From JBBPZA01 sp963797015 (lineage in GTDB: Bacteria; Actinomycetota; Thermoleophilia; Solirubrobacterales; Solirubrobacteraceae): a DNA stretch of 64,000 nucleotides. The translations under genes were made by a program, and so were the position numbers. Positions 47,635 through 55,499 of this stretch are shown piece after piece. Within the stretch, counting starts at the first letter, position 1. Every line of letters begins with the position of its first letter. The notes under the pieces were generated by a model. It worked only from the letters and a program-made list of their open reading frames with translations. It was not told the origin of the DNA and did no database searches. The stretch spans positions 744,001-808,000 of the forward strand of contig CAWCNV010000001.1 of NCBI GenBank assembly GCA_963797015.1. Direction: 5' to 3'.

Positions 47635-48446
47635 GCGCGGAACACTACGACGGGCTTGAGCATGCCCGCCTCGCGGGACTCGGCGAGCGCGATCAGCCCC
47701 TCCTCGTCGACGAGCCGCACCGTGCCCCTCGCCTCGCCGAGGACCGACCGGCCGTGCGAGGCGGCCCGCGCGTCCTCGCCGGCCAGGCGCCGCTCGGGGA
47801 GGAAGGCGAGCGCGTCGTCGAGGGCGACCCAGCCGGCGGCGAGGGAGGTGGCGGGATCCGAAGGGGGCCGCTCCGGCGGGGGCACGGCCTGCTCGACCGA
47901 GAAGCTCCCGATCCCGGTGCGGCGCAGCTCCTCGCAGTAGGCGTCGCCGAGAGCGGCGATCAGCGAGCGCACGTAGGTGCCCGCCGAGCACTCGATCTCG
48001 AAACCGGCGCGCTCGCCCTCGCGCCACAGCTGCTCGAAGCGGTGGACGGTGACCGTGCGCTCGGGCAGCTCGACCTCCTCACCCCGGCGCGCGCGGCGAT
48101 AGGCGCGCTCGCCTCCGACCTTGACCGCCGAGTAGGCCGGAGGGCGCTGGCGCAGCTCGCCCGTGGGCAGCTCGAGGCGCTCGGGCACGCGCCCGGTGGC
48201 GGTGATCTCGCCCTCGGGATCGCCCGTCGAGGACACCGCGCCCAGGCGGGCGACGGCGACGTAGGTCTTGGGCAGCGCCATCAGGAAGCGCTGCGCGCGC
48301 GTCGCACGGCCGACCAGCACCAGCAGCAGCCCGCTGGCGAACGGGTCCAGCGTGCCGGCGTGACCCACGCGACGGACGCCGAGCGCACGGCGCACTCGGG
48401 CGACCACGTCATGGGAGGTCGGCCCGGCCGGCTTGTCGATCCTCAG
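47631..48446 (-). CDS. truB: tRNA pseudouridine(55) synthase (start uncertain, CTG possible)
   Basis: Makes Psi55 in the T loop of tRNA. The 271-residue form starts LRIDKPAGPTSHDVV, with the catalytic-Asp block GHAGTLDPFASGLL, the PPAYSAVK loop and the RCxSGTY-like CSAGTYVRSLIAALG. The conserved start extends a few residues further back (DGV), but no ATG, GTG or TTG is there. Either CTG 48446, overlapping the nrnA TGA as CTGA, or GTG 48527, overlapping nrnA by 85 bp, is used. Confidence 0.9.
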   Translation of the reverse strand: MRIDKPAGPTSHDVVARVRRALGVRRVGHAGTLDPFASGLLLVLVGRATRAQRFLMALPKTYVAVARLGAVSSTGDPEGEITATGRVPERLELPTGELRQRPPAYSAVKVGGERAYRRARRGEEVELPERTVTVHRFEQLWREGERAGFEIECSAGTYVRSLIAALGDAYCEELRRTGIGSFSVEQAVPPPERPPSDPATSLAAGWVALDDALAFLPERRLAGEDARAASHGRSVLGEARGTVRLVDEEGLIALAESREAGMLKPVVVFRA

Positions 48447-49474
48447 GACGCCGTCGACGATGACGGTCGCGACAGCTCCAGTTGCTCCCGCACCGCGCCG
48501 CGCAGGAACTCCACAAGCTCGGGCCACGGCAGGCGGGTCGAGAAGCCCGCGGCCTGGCGATGGCCGCCGCCGCCCTGGGCGCGAGCGATCCGCGAGACGT
48601 CGACGCGGTCGTCGGAGGAGCGCAGCGACACCTTGCGCAGGCCGTTGCTGCCGGGTACGAGGCGGTCGCGCACCAGCGCCGCGACGGCGGTGCCCTCGAC
48701 CGAGCGCAGGTGGTCGATCACGCCCTCCGAGTAGTTCTCCTCGGCGCCGGCCTCCTCGAAGTCGGCCGCGGTCAGCGAGCTCAGCGTGAGGCGCCCGCCG
48801 TCGTGGCGCTCGACGTGGTTGAGGGCGCGGGCCAGCAGCTCGAGCTTGCCGTAGGGGATGTTCTCGTACAGCCGGCGGTAGATCTCGTGCACTTCGACCC
48901 CGGCCCTGATCAGCTCGGCGGCCATCACGTGTGCGCGCGTACCGGTGTTCTCGTACATGAACTTCCCGGTGTCGGTCACGAGCCCGACGTAGAGCGCCTC
49001 GGCGATCGTCGGCGTCGGCTCGATGCCCAGGTGGCGCATGATCTCCCACACCATCTCGGCCGTGCACGAAGCCTCGGGCGTGACCCAGTTGACCGAGCCG
49101 AAGCGCGTGTTGTCGTGGTGGTGGTCGATGTTGAGGATGTGGGCCCCGGGGCGCTTGAGCTCGTGTGCCGGGTTGCGGTCGATGTTCCCGCAGTCCAGGA
49201 ACACGATCGTGCGCGACTCGACGTCGTCGGGGAGCACGCCTATCAGGCCCTCGAGTGGGAAGAACTGGTACTCGTAGGGAAGCGGGAACTCCTCGGGCGA
49301 GATGAACATGCGGCTGTCCTTGCCGAGCTGTGTCAGCGCCTCCTGCATGGCCACGAGCGAGCCGAGCGCGTCGCCGTCGGGGTTCTCGTGGGTGACGAGC
49401 ACGAAGCGCTCGGCGGAGCCCAGCTCCACCAGCACGCGCGCGAAGTCGCTCGGGGTGCCGTTGTCGTCGCTCAT
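48443..49474 (-). CDS. nrnA: Bifunctional oligoribonuclease/pAp phosphatase (NrnA, DHH family)
   Basis: Degrades 2-5 nt RNA and dephosphorylates pAp. The 343-residue DHH-DHHA1 protein has THENPDGDALGS, FLDCGNIDRN, the DHH motif in NIDHHHDNT, and the C-terminal GGGGHRQAAGF. It lies between rbfA and truB as in many actinobacteria, joined to rbfA by ATGA. It adds a fourth RNA-degrading enzyme to this window. Confidence 0.93.
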   Translation of the reverse strand: MSDDNGTPSDFARVLVELGSAERFVLVTHENPDGDALGSLVAMQEALTQLGKDSRMFISPEEFPLPYEYQFFPLEGLIGVLPDDVESRTIVFLDCGNIDRNPAHELKRPGAHILNIDHHHDNTRFGSVNWVTPEASCTAEMVWEIMRHLGIEPTPTIAEALYVGLVTDTGKFMYENTGTRAHVMAAELIRAGVEVHEIYRRLYENIPYGKLELLARALNHVERHDGGRLTLSSLTAADFEEAGAEENYSEGVIDHLRSVEGTAVAALVRDRLVPGSNGLRKVSLRSSDDRVDVSRIARAQGGGGHRQAAGFSTRLPWPELVEFLRGAVREQLELSRPSSSTAS

Positions 49475-49824
49475 GTGCCGGCCTCCGGCTCCCCCTTGTC
49501 GAGCAGCTCGGAGATGCGCATGCCGCGGTCCACGCTGTCGTCGTAGGCGAAGCGCAGCGTCGGCGTGTGCTTGAGGCGTAGCTGGTCCGCCACCCGGCGC
49601 TGGAGGAAGCCGTGCGCGGACTGCAGCCCCTCGAGACTCTGCTCGCGGCGGCGCGCGTCTCCCAGCACGCTCACGTAGACGGTGGCGTTGTGGAGATCTG
49701 GGGAAGTCTTGACTGCGGTCACGGTCACGAAGCCGACGCGCGGGTCCTTGAGGTCGGTGGAGATCGCCCCGCTCAAGACCTCCCTCATGGCCTCGTCCAC
49801 ACGGGGCATGCGCCCTACGTGCAT
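49471..49824 (-). CDS. rbfA: 30S ribosome-binding factor A
   Basis: Assists 30S maturation near the decoding site. The 117-residue protein has RVDEAMREVLSGAISTDLKD, VTVTAVKTSPDLHNATVYVS and the family end RFAYDDSVDRGMRISELL. ATG 49824 is chosen since it lies one base after the stop of the upstream YlxP-like gene; a longer frame upstream would run into that gene. Confidence 0.93.
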   Translation of the reverse strand: MHVGRMPRVDEAMREVLSGAISTDLKDPRVGFVTVTAVKTSPDLHNATVYVSVLGDARRREQSLEGLQSAHGFLQRRVADQLRLKHTPTLRFAYDDSVDRGMRISELLDKGEPEAGT

Positions 49825-49825
49825 G

Positions 49826-50137
49826 CTAAACCCCCCGCAACTCGTCAACCGAAACAACGAGTCGCTCGACGCGCGCTCCCGTTTCGGGGAAGCGACTCTC
49901 GAGATAACGCTCTACCCCGTTAACGGTCTCTTCTAGCCCTTGCACAGACCGACCGGCCAGCGCGGCGGCCAGCGTCGCGCGCTGCCACGTGTCCTGATGC
50001 TCCACCTCGGCCACTGAAACCCCGAGCCGGCCGCGCAGATGCGCCTTTACCGGAGCGATTTCCTTGCGCTTGGCCTTGAGGCTGCCGGAAGCCGGGAAGT
50101 GCAGGTGGATGACGAGGACCGCGATGAAGCCGGCCAC
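49826..50137 (-). CDS. YlxP/DUF503 family protein
   Basis: A 103-residue protein always found in the nusA-infB-rbfA string. Family features are VLVIHLHFPASGSLKAKRKE and VSVAEVEHQDTWQRATLAAA. Relatives are linked to ribosome assembly; a ribosome role is inferred from position and family. GTG 50137 lies 19 bp after the infB stop. Confidence 0.88.
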   Translation of the reverse strand: MAGFIAVLVIHLHFPASGSLKAKRKEIAPVKAHLRGRLGVSVAEVEHQDTWQRATLAAALAGRSVQGLEETVNGVERYLESRFPETGARVERLVVSVDELRGV

Positions 50138-50156
50138 GTGAGCCGCGCTGGTCCGC

Positions 50157-52403
50157 TCAGGCGAGCTCGCGCTCGACGCGGCGCGTCTCGTAGACCTCGA
50201 GCTCGTCGCCTTCCTTCACGTCCTGGAAGTCGCGCAGCACGATCCCGCACTCGTAGCCGCTCGCGACCTCGCGCACGTCGTCGTTGAAGCGCCGCAGGCT
50301 CGCGATCTCACCGTCGTAGACGACGGTCCCGTCGCGCACCAGCCGCACCTTCGCGCCGCGCACCACCTTGCCCTCGGTCACGTAGGAGCCGGCGATCGTG
50401 CCGATGCGCGAGGCGCGGAAGAGCTGGCGCACCTCGACGCGGCCGACGGCGGACTCGACTTCCTCGGGCTCGAGCATGCCCTCCATGGCGGCGCGCAGCT
50501 CCTCGATCGCCTTGTAGATGACCGAGTAGGTGCGGATCTCGACGCCCTCGCGGTCGGCGGCGGCGCGCGCGTCGCCCACCGGGCGGACGTTGAAGCCAAG
50601 CACGATGCCCTCCGATGCGGCCGCCAGCATCACGTCGGACTCGTTGATGCCGCCGACGCCGTGATGGATGACGTTCACGGCGACCTCCTCCTGGGGCAGG
50701 CGCGCGATCTCATCCTCCACCGCCTCGAGCGAGCCCGAGACGTCGGCCTTGAGGACCAGGTTGAGCTCCTTGACGCGGCCCTCGCGCGCAAGCGTGAACA
50801 CGTGCTCGAGCGAGATCTTGGTGCCCGAGCGCCGAGCGAGCATCTCGGTCTTCAGGCGGCTGGCGCGCTCGCCCGCGAGCTGGCGCGCGCGGCGGTCGTT
50901 CTCGACCACGCGCACGAACTCGCCGGCCTCGGGCACGCCGTCGAAGCCCAGGATCTCGACGGGCTCGCCAGGCCCCGCGCTCTTGACGCGCTCGCCGAGG
51001 AAGTCGTTCATGGCCCGCACGCGACCCCAGTGCGCGCCTGCCACCAGCGCATCGCCGGCGCGCAGCGTGCCGCGCTGGATCAGCACCGTGACCACCGGGC
51101 CGCGGCCCGGGTCGAGCTTGGACTCGACCACGACGCCCGAGGCGTCGGTGTCGGGGTTGGCCTTGAGCTCTTCGAGCTCGGCCACGACCTGGATCGTGTC
51201 GAGCAGCGTGTCGAGCCCCTGGCGGGTCTTCGCCGACACGTCGACGAACTCGACGTCGCCGCCCCAGTCGGCCGGGTTGACGCCGCGCTGGGCCATCTCG
51301 CCGCGCACGCGGTTGGGGTCGGCGCCCTCCTTGTCGATCTTGTTGACGGCCACGAGGATGGCCACGTCGGCGGCCTTGGCGTGGTCGATCGCCTCCTCGG
51401 TCTGGGGCTTGACCCCGTCGTCGGCCGCGACCACGATCACCGCCACGTCGGTGACGCGGGCGCCGCGCGCGCGCATCGCGGTGAAGGCCTCGTGACCCGG
51501 GGTGTCGAGGAAGGTCACGACCTTGTCGCCATGGTGCACCTGGTAGGCGCCGATGTGCTGCGTGATGCCCCCGGCCTCGCCGGCGGCCACCTCGGTCTCA
51601 CGGATCGCGTCGAGCAGCGAGGTCTTGCCGTGGTCGACGTGGCCCATGATCGTGACCACCGGCGGGCGGTCGACGAGATCTGAATCCTCGTCCTCGAACT
51701 GCGGCTCCTCGTCGACCTCGTCGGCGGCGTGGACGATCTCGATCTTCTTCTCGAACTCCTCAGCGAGGATCGTGACCGCTTCGTCGGAGAGCGTCTGGGT
51801 GAGCGTCGCCATCTCGCCCAGGCCCATGAGCTTCTTGATGATGTCGGGCACGGGCACGCCCATGTACTCAGCGACGTCCTTCACGGTCGAGCCCGAGTTG
51901 ATGCGGATCGCCTGGAGCTCGGGGACCGCGACCTCGCGCTCGCCCTGCGCCTCGAAGCGCGCGCGGCCGCGTCGCCGGCCTCCGCCGCCACGCCGGCGGC
52001 CGCGGGGCGGCTGCTGCACAGGCGGGCCGCCGGGCTGGCGGCGCGAGGCCTGCGAGTCGATGACCACGCGGCGCCTGCCGCCGCCACCGCCGCCCGGGGC
52101 GCGCTCGCCGGAGAGCGAGCTGCGCGTGGGGCGCTGGCGGCCGTCCGCGGCGCGCGCGTCGGGAGACGCCGCCTCGCCTTCGCCCGCGGGGGCCTCGGGC
52201 TGCTTCGCGGCGCCCTCCGCGGGCTCGGCCACCGGAGCCTCGGCGGCCCCATTGCCGCCGTTGATCACCCTCAGCGCGGTGTCTTCGTCGATCGCCGAGG
52301 CGGTGGCGCCGACCTGCAGGCCGGCGTCACGAAGCTTGGCGAGCAGGTCCTTGGGGGACATGTCGTTCGCCTTGGCGATCTCGTGGACGCGCTTCTTGGG
52401 CAC
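50157..52403 (-). CDS. infB: Translation initiation factor IF-2
   Basis: The GTPase that brings initiator tRNA to the 30S subunit. The 748-residue protein has an N-terminal IF2_N motif (KKRVHEIAKANDMSPKDLL), an Arg/Gly-rich linker, a second IF2_N (VKDVAEYMGVPVPDIIKKL), the G domain with GHVDHGKT at 254-261, DTPGH and NKID, and the C-terminal beta-barrel domains. GTG 52403 lies 6 nt after a TATATT box, so infB has its own leaderless promoter inside the nusA operon. Confidence 0.96.
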   Translation of the reverse strand: MPKKRVHEIAKANDMSPKDLLAKLRDAGLQVGATASAIDEDTALRVINGGNGAAEAPVAEPAEGAAKQPEAPAGEGEAASPDARAADGRQRPTRSSLSGERAPGGGGGGRRRVVIDSQASRRQPGGPPVQQPPRGRRRGGGGRRRGRARFEAQGEREVAVPELQAIRINSGSTVKDVAEYMGVPVPDIIKKLMGLGEMATLTQTLSDEAVTILAEEFEKKIEIVHAADEVDEEPQFEDEDSDLVDRPPVVTIMGHVDHGKTSLLDAIRETEVAAGEAGGITQHIGAYQVHHGDKVVTFLDTPGHEAFTAMRARGARVTDVAVIVVAADDGVKPQTEEAIDHAKAADVAILVAVNKIDKEGADPNRVRGEMAQRGVNPADWGGDVEFVDVSAKTRQGLDTLLDTIQVVAELEELKANPDTDASGVVVESKLDPGRGPVVTVLIQRGTLRAGDALVAGAHWGRVRAMNDFLGERVKSAGPGEPVEILGFDGVPEAGEFVRVVENDRRARQLAGERASRLKTEMLARRSGTKISLEHVFTLAREGRVKELNLVLKADVSGSLEAVEDEIARLPQEEVAVNVIHHGVGGINESDVMLAAASEGIVLGFNVRPVGDARAAADREGVEIRTYSVIYKAIEELRAAMEGMLEPEEVESAVGRVEVRQLFRASRIGTIAGSYVTEGKVVRGAKVRLVRDGTVVYDGEIASLRRFNDDVREVASGYECGIVLRDFQDVKEGDELEVYETRRVERELA

Positions 52404-52409
52404 GGTTGG

Positions 52410-52415
52410 AATATA
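52410..52415 (-). promoter_or_regulatory. TATATT -10 box, internal leaderless promoter of infB
   Basis: A near-consensus -10 element ends 6 nt before GTG 52403, in the 118-bp ylxR-infB gap. It is the strongest such box in the window. Confidence 0.55.
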
Positions 52416-52521
52416 GCCGCGCAGCGGCAGCCACTCCGCGCGCCGCGCCGCTCGCAACCGCGACACGCCCCCGCGCGCCCCGCCGCTCGCGACGGCGGCG
52501 GACCACTCCCCGCCGCGCAGC

Positions 52522-52755
52522 TCAGAACGGCTGCGCCGAAGGAAGGGCGACGGCCTCGCGCAGCGCACGCGCGAAGGCTTTGCGCTTCACCGCCGCGCCC
52601 CAGCAGCGCTCGTCGCGGTGCAGATAAGCCCCGCGGCCGGGAAGCTGCGCCTCGGGGTCGGCGACGAGCGCGCCGTCGCGCGCGACGAAGCGGAGCAGCT
52701 CGTCCTTGTCCTCGATCCGGCGGCAGCCGACGCAGCTGCGCCGCGGCGCGGCTAT
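52522..52755 (-). CDS. YlxR-like (DUF448) RNA-binding protein, ATA start proposed
   Basis: A 77-residue protein of the nusA-infB string. The family mark is the N-terminal RRSCVGCRRIEDKDELLRFV, followed by PGRGAYLHRDERCW and KRKAFARALR. The signature begins only about six codons after the nusA stop, and no ATG, GTG or TTG lies in frame before it. The codon overlapping the nusA TAG is ATA (ATAG). An ATA start is the simplest reading. Confidence 0.85.
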   Translation of the reverse strand: MAAPRRSCVGCRRIEDKDELLRFVARDGALVADPEAQLPGRGAYLHRDERCWGAAVKRKAFARALREAVALPSAQPF

Positions 52756-54032
52756 TGCGCCGACTCGCTCTCGCTGAGCGCCGCCACCTCGTCGCCCTCG
52801 ACCCCGGCCAGCGCCTGGTGGGCCTCCAGGCCGCAGTAGCGCGAGCCGGGCAGCGCCGCGTTGGGGCATCGGCGGCCGTTGGCGAGGATCGCCGCGCAGC
52901 GGCCCGAGCTCTCCTCCTCCTCGTAGCCGTGCTCGGCCTCCTCCTCGGCGAACTCGGTCTCCGAGCGGATGTCGATGCGCCAGCCGGTGAGACGCGCGGC
53001 GAGCCGCGCGTTCTGGCCTTCGCGGCCGATCGCGAGCGAGAGCTGGTCGTCGGGGACGACGACCGTCGCCTGCTTGCCGTCGTCGTCGACGAGGACTTCG
53101 CGCACCCGCGCGGGTGAAAGCGCCTTCGCCACGAACCTCGCGGGCTCGTCGTTGTAAGGGATGATGTCGATCTTCTCGCCGCGCAGCTCGGACACGACCA
53201 TGCGCACGCGCGAGCCGCGCGGTCCGACACACGCGCCGACCGGGTCGACGCCGTCGGCGTGCGAGACGACGGCGATCTTCGAGCGGTAGCCGGGCTCGCG
53301 CGCGACGCCGGTGATCTCGACCAGGCCGTCGGCGATCTCGGGCACCTCGAGCTCGAACAACTTCTTGATCAGCTCGGGATCGCGGCGCGAGACGATGATG
53401 CTCGGCCCCTTGGCCTGGTTCGAGACCTCCTTGATGACCGCCTTGACGCGCTGCGAGTGGTCGTAGCGCTCGGCCTCGATCTGCTCCGACTTGGGCAGCA
53501 GCGCCTCGACGCGCTCGCGCAGCTGGACCAGCGTGTAGCGCGAGTCGGACTGCTGGACGATGCCGGTGATCAGCTCGCCGACGCGGTCGCGGTACTCCTC
53601 GAACATCATGTCGCGCTCGGCCTCGCGGATGCGCTGCAGGATCACCTGCTTCGCCGTCTGCGCGGCGATGCGGCCGAAGTCGTGCGGGGTCACGTCCTCG
53701 TGCTCGATCTCGGGCAGGTACTGCTGCAGCTTCTCCTGGTCGAGCTCGGGCTCCGGCGGGTCGCGGCGCTCGCCTGTCTCCGGGTCCACCTGCGGCAGCT
53801 CGGCCTCGGGCCAGACCAGCAGCTCGTCCTCGATCTCCGGCGTCAGGTGCAGCTCCCACACGGTGAAGTCACCGCTCTCGCGGTCCATTTCTACGCGTGC
53901 GTACTGCGCGGCGCCGGCCTGCTTCTTGTAGGCGGACAGGAGCGCGTCCTCCAGCGCGAGGAACAGCTTCTCCGGCGCTATGGCCTTCTCGCGCGCGAGT
54001 GCGCGCGTGGCTTCCAGGATCTCCTTCGACAC
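52752..54032 (-). CDS. nusA: Transcription elongation/termination factor NusA with a C-terminal Cys-rich extension
   Basis: Binds RNA polymerase and controls pausing and termination. The 426-residue protein has the NusA N-domain, an S1 domain (RVGELITGIVQQSDSRYTLV), two KH domains (DPVGACVGPRGSRV and LAIGREGQNARLAARLTG) and an acidic linker. After that comes RCAAILANGRRC, PGSRYCG and a His, a possible small zinc finger not part of classic NusA. GTG 54032 starts 3 bp after the rimP stop. Confidence 0.95.
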   Translation of the reverse strand: MSKEILEATRALAREKAIAPEKLFLALEDALLSAYKKQAGAAQYARVEMDRESGDFTVWELHLTPEIEDELLVWPEAELPQVDPETGERRDPPEPELDQEKLQQYLPEIEHEDVTPHDFGRIAAQTAKQVILQRIREAERDMMFEEYRDRVGELITGIVQQSDSRYTLVQLRERVEALLPKSEQIEAERYDHSQRVKAVIKEVSNQAKGPSIIVSRRDPELIKKLFELEVPEIADGLVEITGVAREPGYRSKIAVVSHADGVDPVGACVGPRGSRVRMVVSELRGEKIDIIPYNDEPARFVAKALSPARVREVLVDDDGKQATVVVPDDQLSLAIGREGQNARLAARLTGWRIDIRSETEFAEEEAEHGYEEEESSGRCAAILANGRRCPNAALPGSRYCGLEAHQALAGVEGDEVAALSESESAQ

Positions 54033-54035
54033 GGG

Positions 54036-54455
54036 CTACTCCCCCACGAGGTTGGAACGCTGGATGTCGTCGTAGGCGATTGAGACAACACCGCCGTCCG
54101 CGGCGAGGGTCACCCCCGAGTCCGTAGCGCCCACGAGCTCGCCGGTGAAGCTCCGGCGGCCCTCGTGCTCGCCGCGCGTGCGCACGCGGGCGCGAAGGCC
54201 GAGGAAGTGGCGAAAGTGCGCAGGCTTGGTCAGCGGGCGCTCGGTCCCCGGCGAGGAGACCTCGAGCGCATAGCGCTCGCGTACGGACCCGAGGTGGTTG
54301 GTGACCCGCTCGCAGAGCTCGAGCGACACCCCGGCGGGATGGTCGATGAACAGGCGCACAGTCGAGCGTCCGACGACCTCCACGAGCAGCACCTCGACCT
54401 CGGGCTCGAGCTCCGCGAGCCGTCGTTCGATGTCCGCTTGGATGGTCTTCGTCAC
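54036..54455 (-). CDS. rimP: Ribosome maturation factor RimP
   Basis: A 139-residue 30S assembly factor. The N-domain has VEVVGRSTVRLFIDHPAGVSL and SVRERYALEVSSPGTERPL (the RimP signature VSSPGxxRPL). The C-domain is SH3-like (FTGELVGATDSGVTLA, ending SIAYDDIQRSNLV). GTG 54455 is the first usable start. It heads the rimP-nusA-infB operon and is preceded by a complete terminator hairpin, hence likely attenuation. Confidence 0.92.
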   Translation of the reverse strand: MTKTIQADIERRLAELEPEVEVLLVEVVGRSTVRLFIDHPAGVSLELCERVTNHLGSVRERYALEVSSPGTERPLTKPAHFRHFLGLRARVRTRGEHEGRRSFTGELVGATDSGVTLAADGGVVSIAYDDIQRSNLVGE

Positions 54456-54477
54456 TGCTCGATCGTCTCCCTCCAAT

Positions 54478-54500
54478 AAAAAAGTGGGCACGCGCCCACT
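54478..54500 (-). terminator. Intrinsic terminator (attenuator) in the rimP-nusA leader
   Basis: Minus strand: a perfect 7-bp stem AGTGGGC/GCCCACT with a 4-nt GCGT loop, followed by six T. It is the only textbook terminator in the window and ends about 22 nt before rimP GTG 54455, downstream of the promoter. It therefore lies in the operon's own leader, not after another gene. A second hairpin (54517-54532) sits just upstream. Confidence 0.75.
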
Positions 54501-54550
54501 CCTGGTACTGCTCGCTCGGCGGACGGCCGCCGGGCGCGAAATCTGCTTCG

Positions 54551-54556
54551 AGGATA
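54551..54556 (-). promoter_or_regulatory. TATCCT -10 box of the rimP-nusA operon
   Basis: TANNNT hexamer that would start an RNA near 54544, giving a leader of about 90 nt holding both hairpins. It is 6 bp from the divergent TAGGAT box. Confidence 0.45.
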
Positions 54557-54562
54557 GCACCG

Positions 54563-54568
54563 TAGGAT
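54563..54568 (+). promoter_or_regulatory. TAGGAT -10 box, leaderless promoter of the YbjN-like gene
   Basis: TANNNT hexamer 7 nt before ATG 54576. It overlaps an in-frame ATG at 54567, which therefore cannot be the start. Confidence 0.5.
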
Positions 54569-54575
54569 GCCTGCG

Positions 54576-55172
54576 ATGCCCGATCCGCGCGAGGTCGTAG
54601 ACGGCTTCATGGCGGGGCTGGAGGGCGACACCCGGCGCCTCGCCGCGGGCGAGTGGGGCGTGACGGTCGAGGCGGGCGGATGGCCGCTGCACGTCGGCGT
54701 CGCGCTGCGCGACGGGCTGCTGCGGGCGCAGGCCCAGGTCGCGGCCCCGGAGGCACTCGATCCGCACGCGCTCCTGCACTGGAACCGCCAGGTCCCGCTC
54801 GTGCGTTTCTCGCACACGAGCTCGGGCGAGATCTGGATCCAGGCCGAGCTCCCGCCGCCGGCGATCACGGCTCGCGAGCTCGACCGCGTCCTCGGGCTGT
54901 TGGTCCGGGTCGCCGGCGAGGCTCGGGAGGTCGGCGGCGGCGCGCTAGGGCGCTTCCGCGAGGTCGACGAACGGCATCGACGAGGGGAAGGAGGTTGGGT
55001 TGAGAGCGGCGCCAGATCGTTCTGCGGCGCGAAATCAACGCTACACGTTGTTCTTGCGCCTCAGAACCCGGGGAACCGCCTGAGGCCGCTCCCCCTTTCC
55101 CTCGTCGATGCTGTTCGCCTGCGCCGCAGCTACGCCGCGCGCGCTCGCGCGCGGTCGCGGTACAGCCTGTAG
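54576..55172 (+). CDS. YbjN-like domain protein with an atypical C-terminus
   Basis: A 198-residue frame. The first 125 residues look like YbjN/type III chaperone-like proteins (LHWNRQVPLVRFSHTSSGEI, then a final helix LDRVLGLLVRVAGEAREVGG). The last 70 residues are basic, low in pattern, and overlap the convergent TPR gene by 43 bp. That part may result from a frameshift near 54960-55000 that removed the natural stop. The start is set at ATG 54576 by the leaderless promoter. Confidence 0.6.
   Translation: MPDPREVVDGFMAGLEGDTRRLAAGEWGVTVEAGGWPLHVGVALRDGLLRAQAQVAAPEALDPHALLHWNRQVPLVRFSHTSSGEIWIQAELPPPAITARELDRVLGLLVRVAGEAREVGGGALGRFREVDERHRRGEGGWVESGARSFCGAKSTLHVVLAPQNPGNRLRPLPLSLVDAVRLRRSYAARARARSRYSL
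55000..55083 (+). CDS. Possible 27-codon small ORF with a perfect Shine-Dalgarno sequence
   Basis: AAGGAGG (54988-54994) lies 5 nt before TTG 55000, which opens a 27-residue frame with SAARNQRYTLFLRLRTRG. A 7-bp hairpin (55058-55086) covers its end. Such a strong ribosome site is rare in this window. It is inside the frame of the YbjN-like gene, so it may be chance. Confidence 0.2.
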   Translation: MRAAPDRSAARNQRYTLFLRLRTRGTA

Positions 55173-55492
55173 TCCCCGCGATCGGGCCTCAGGCAGGCCG
55201 CCAGCGCGAGCGGCTTGCGCGCCTCGGAGTGGCGGCCGAGCTGCTGGAGCGAGCGTCCGAGGCAGAAGAGCGCGAAGTCGTTGGTCGGCGCCCGGTCGAC
55301 GACGGCCTCGAACTCCGCCGCGGCCTCGGAGTAGCGGCGGGTGTGGAAGAAGGCTCGGCCCAACGCCTCGCGGATCGAGGTCTTGTCGGGCTCCAGGTCT
55401 CGCGCGCGGGCGAGGGGCACTGCGGCAGCGTGGTGGTCGCCCTGCTCGAGCAGGCGGGTGCCGCGTCGGAAGAGCTCGTAGACGTTGTCCAT
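55130..55492 (-). CDS. Small tetratricopeptide-repeat protein
   Basis: A 120-residue protein with about three TPR units: YELFRRGTRLLEQGDHHAAA, IREALGRAFFHTRRYSEAAAEFEAVV, and ALFCLGRSLQQLGRHSEARK. It should act as a protein-binding scaffold; the partner is unknown. ATG 55492 follows a TAGACT box by 7 nt whose TAG is also the stop codon of the transglutaminase gene. Confidence 0.85.
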   Translation of the reverse strand: MDNVYELFRRGTRLLEQGDHHAAAVPLARARDLEPDKTSIREALGRAFFHTRRYSEAAAEFEAVVDRAPTNDFALFCLGRSLQQLGRHSEARKPLALAACLRPDRGDYRLYRDRARARAA

Positions 55493-55499
55493 CGCTTCC

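Noticed and set aside
49471..49857. Longer rbfA start at 49857
   Set aside because: It would overlap the YlxP-like gene's end; ATG 49824 is one base after that stop and fits the family length.
55058..55086. tRNA or terminator at the YbjN/TPR convergence
   Set aside because: A 7-bp stem with a 15-nt loop and no T-run; no cloverleaf can be drawn.
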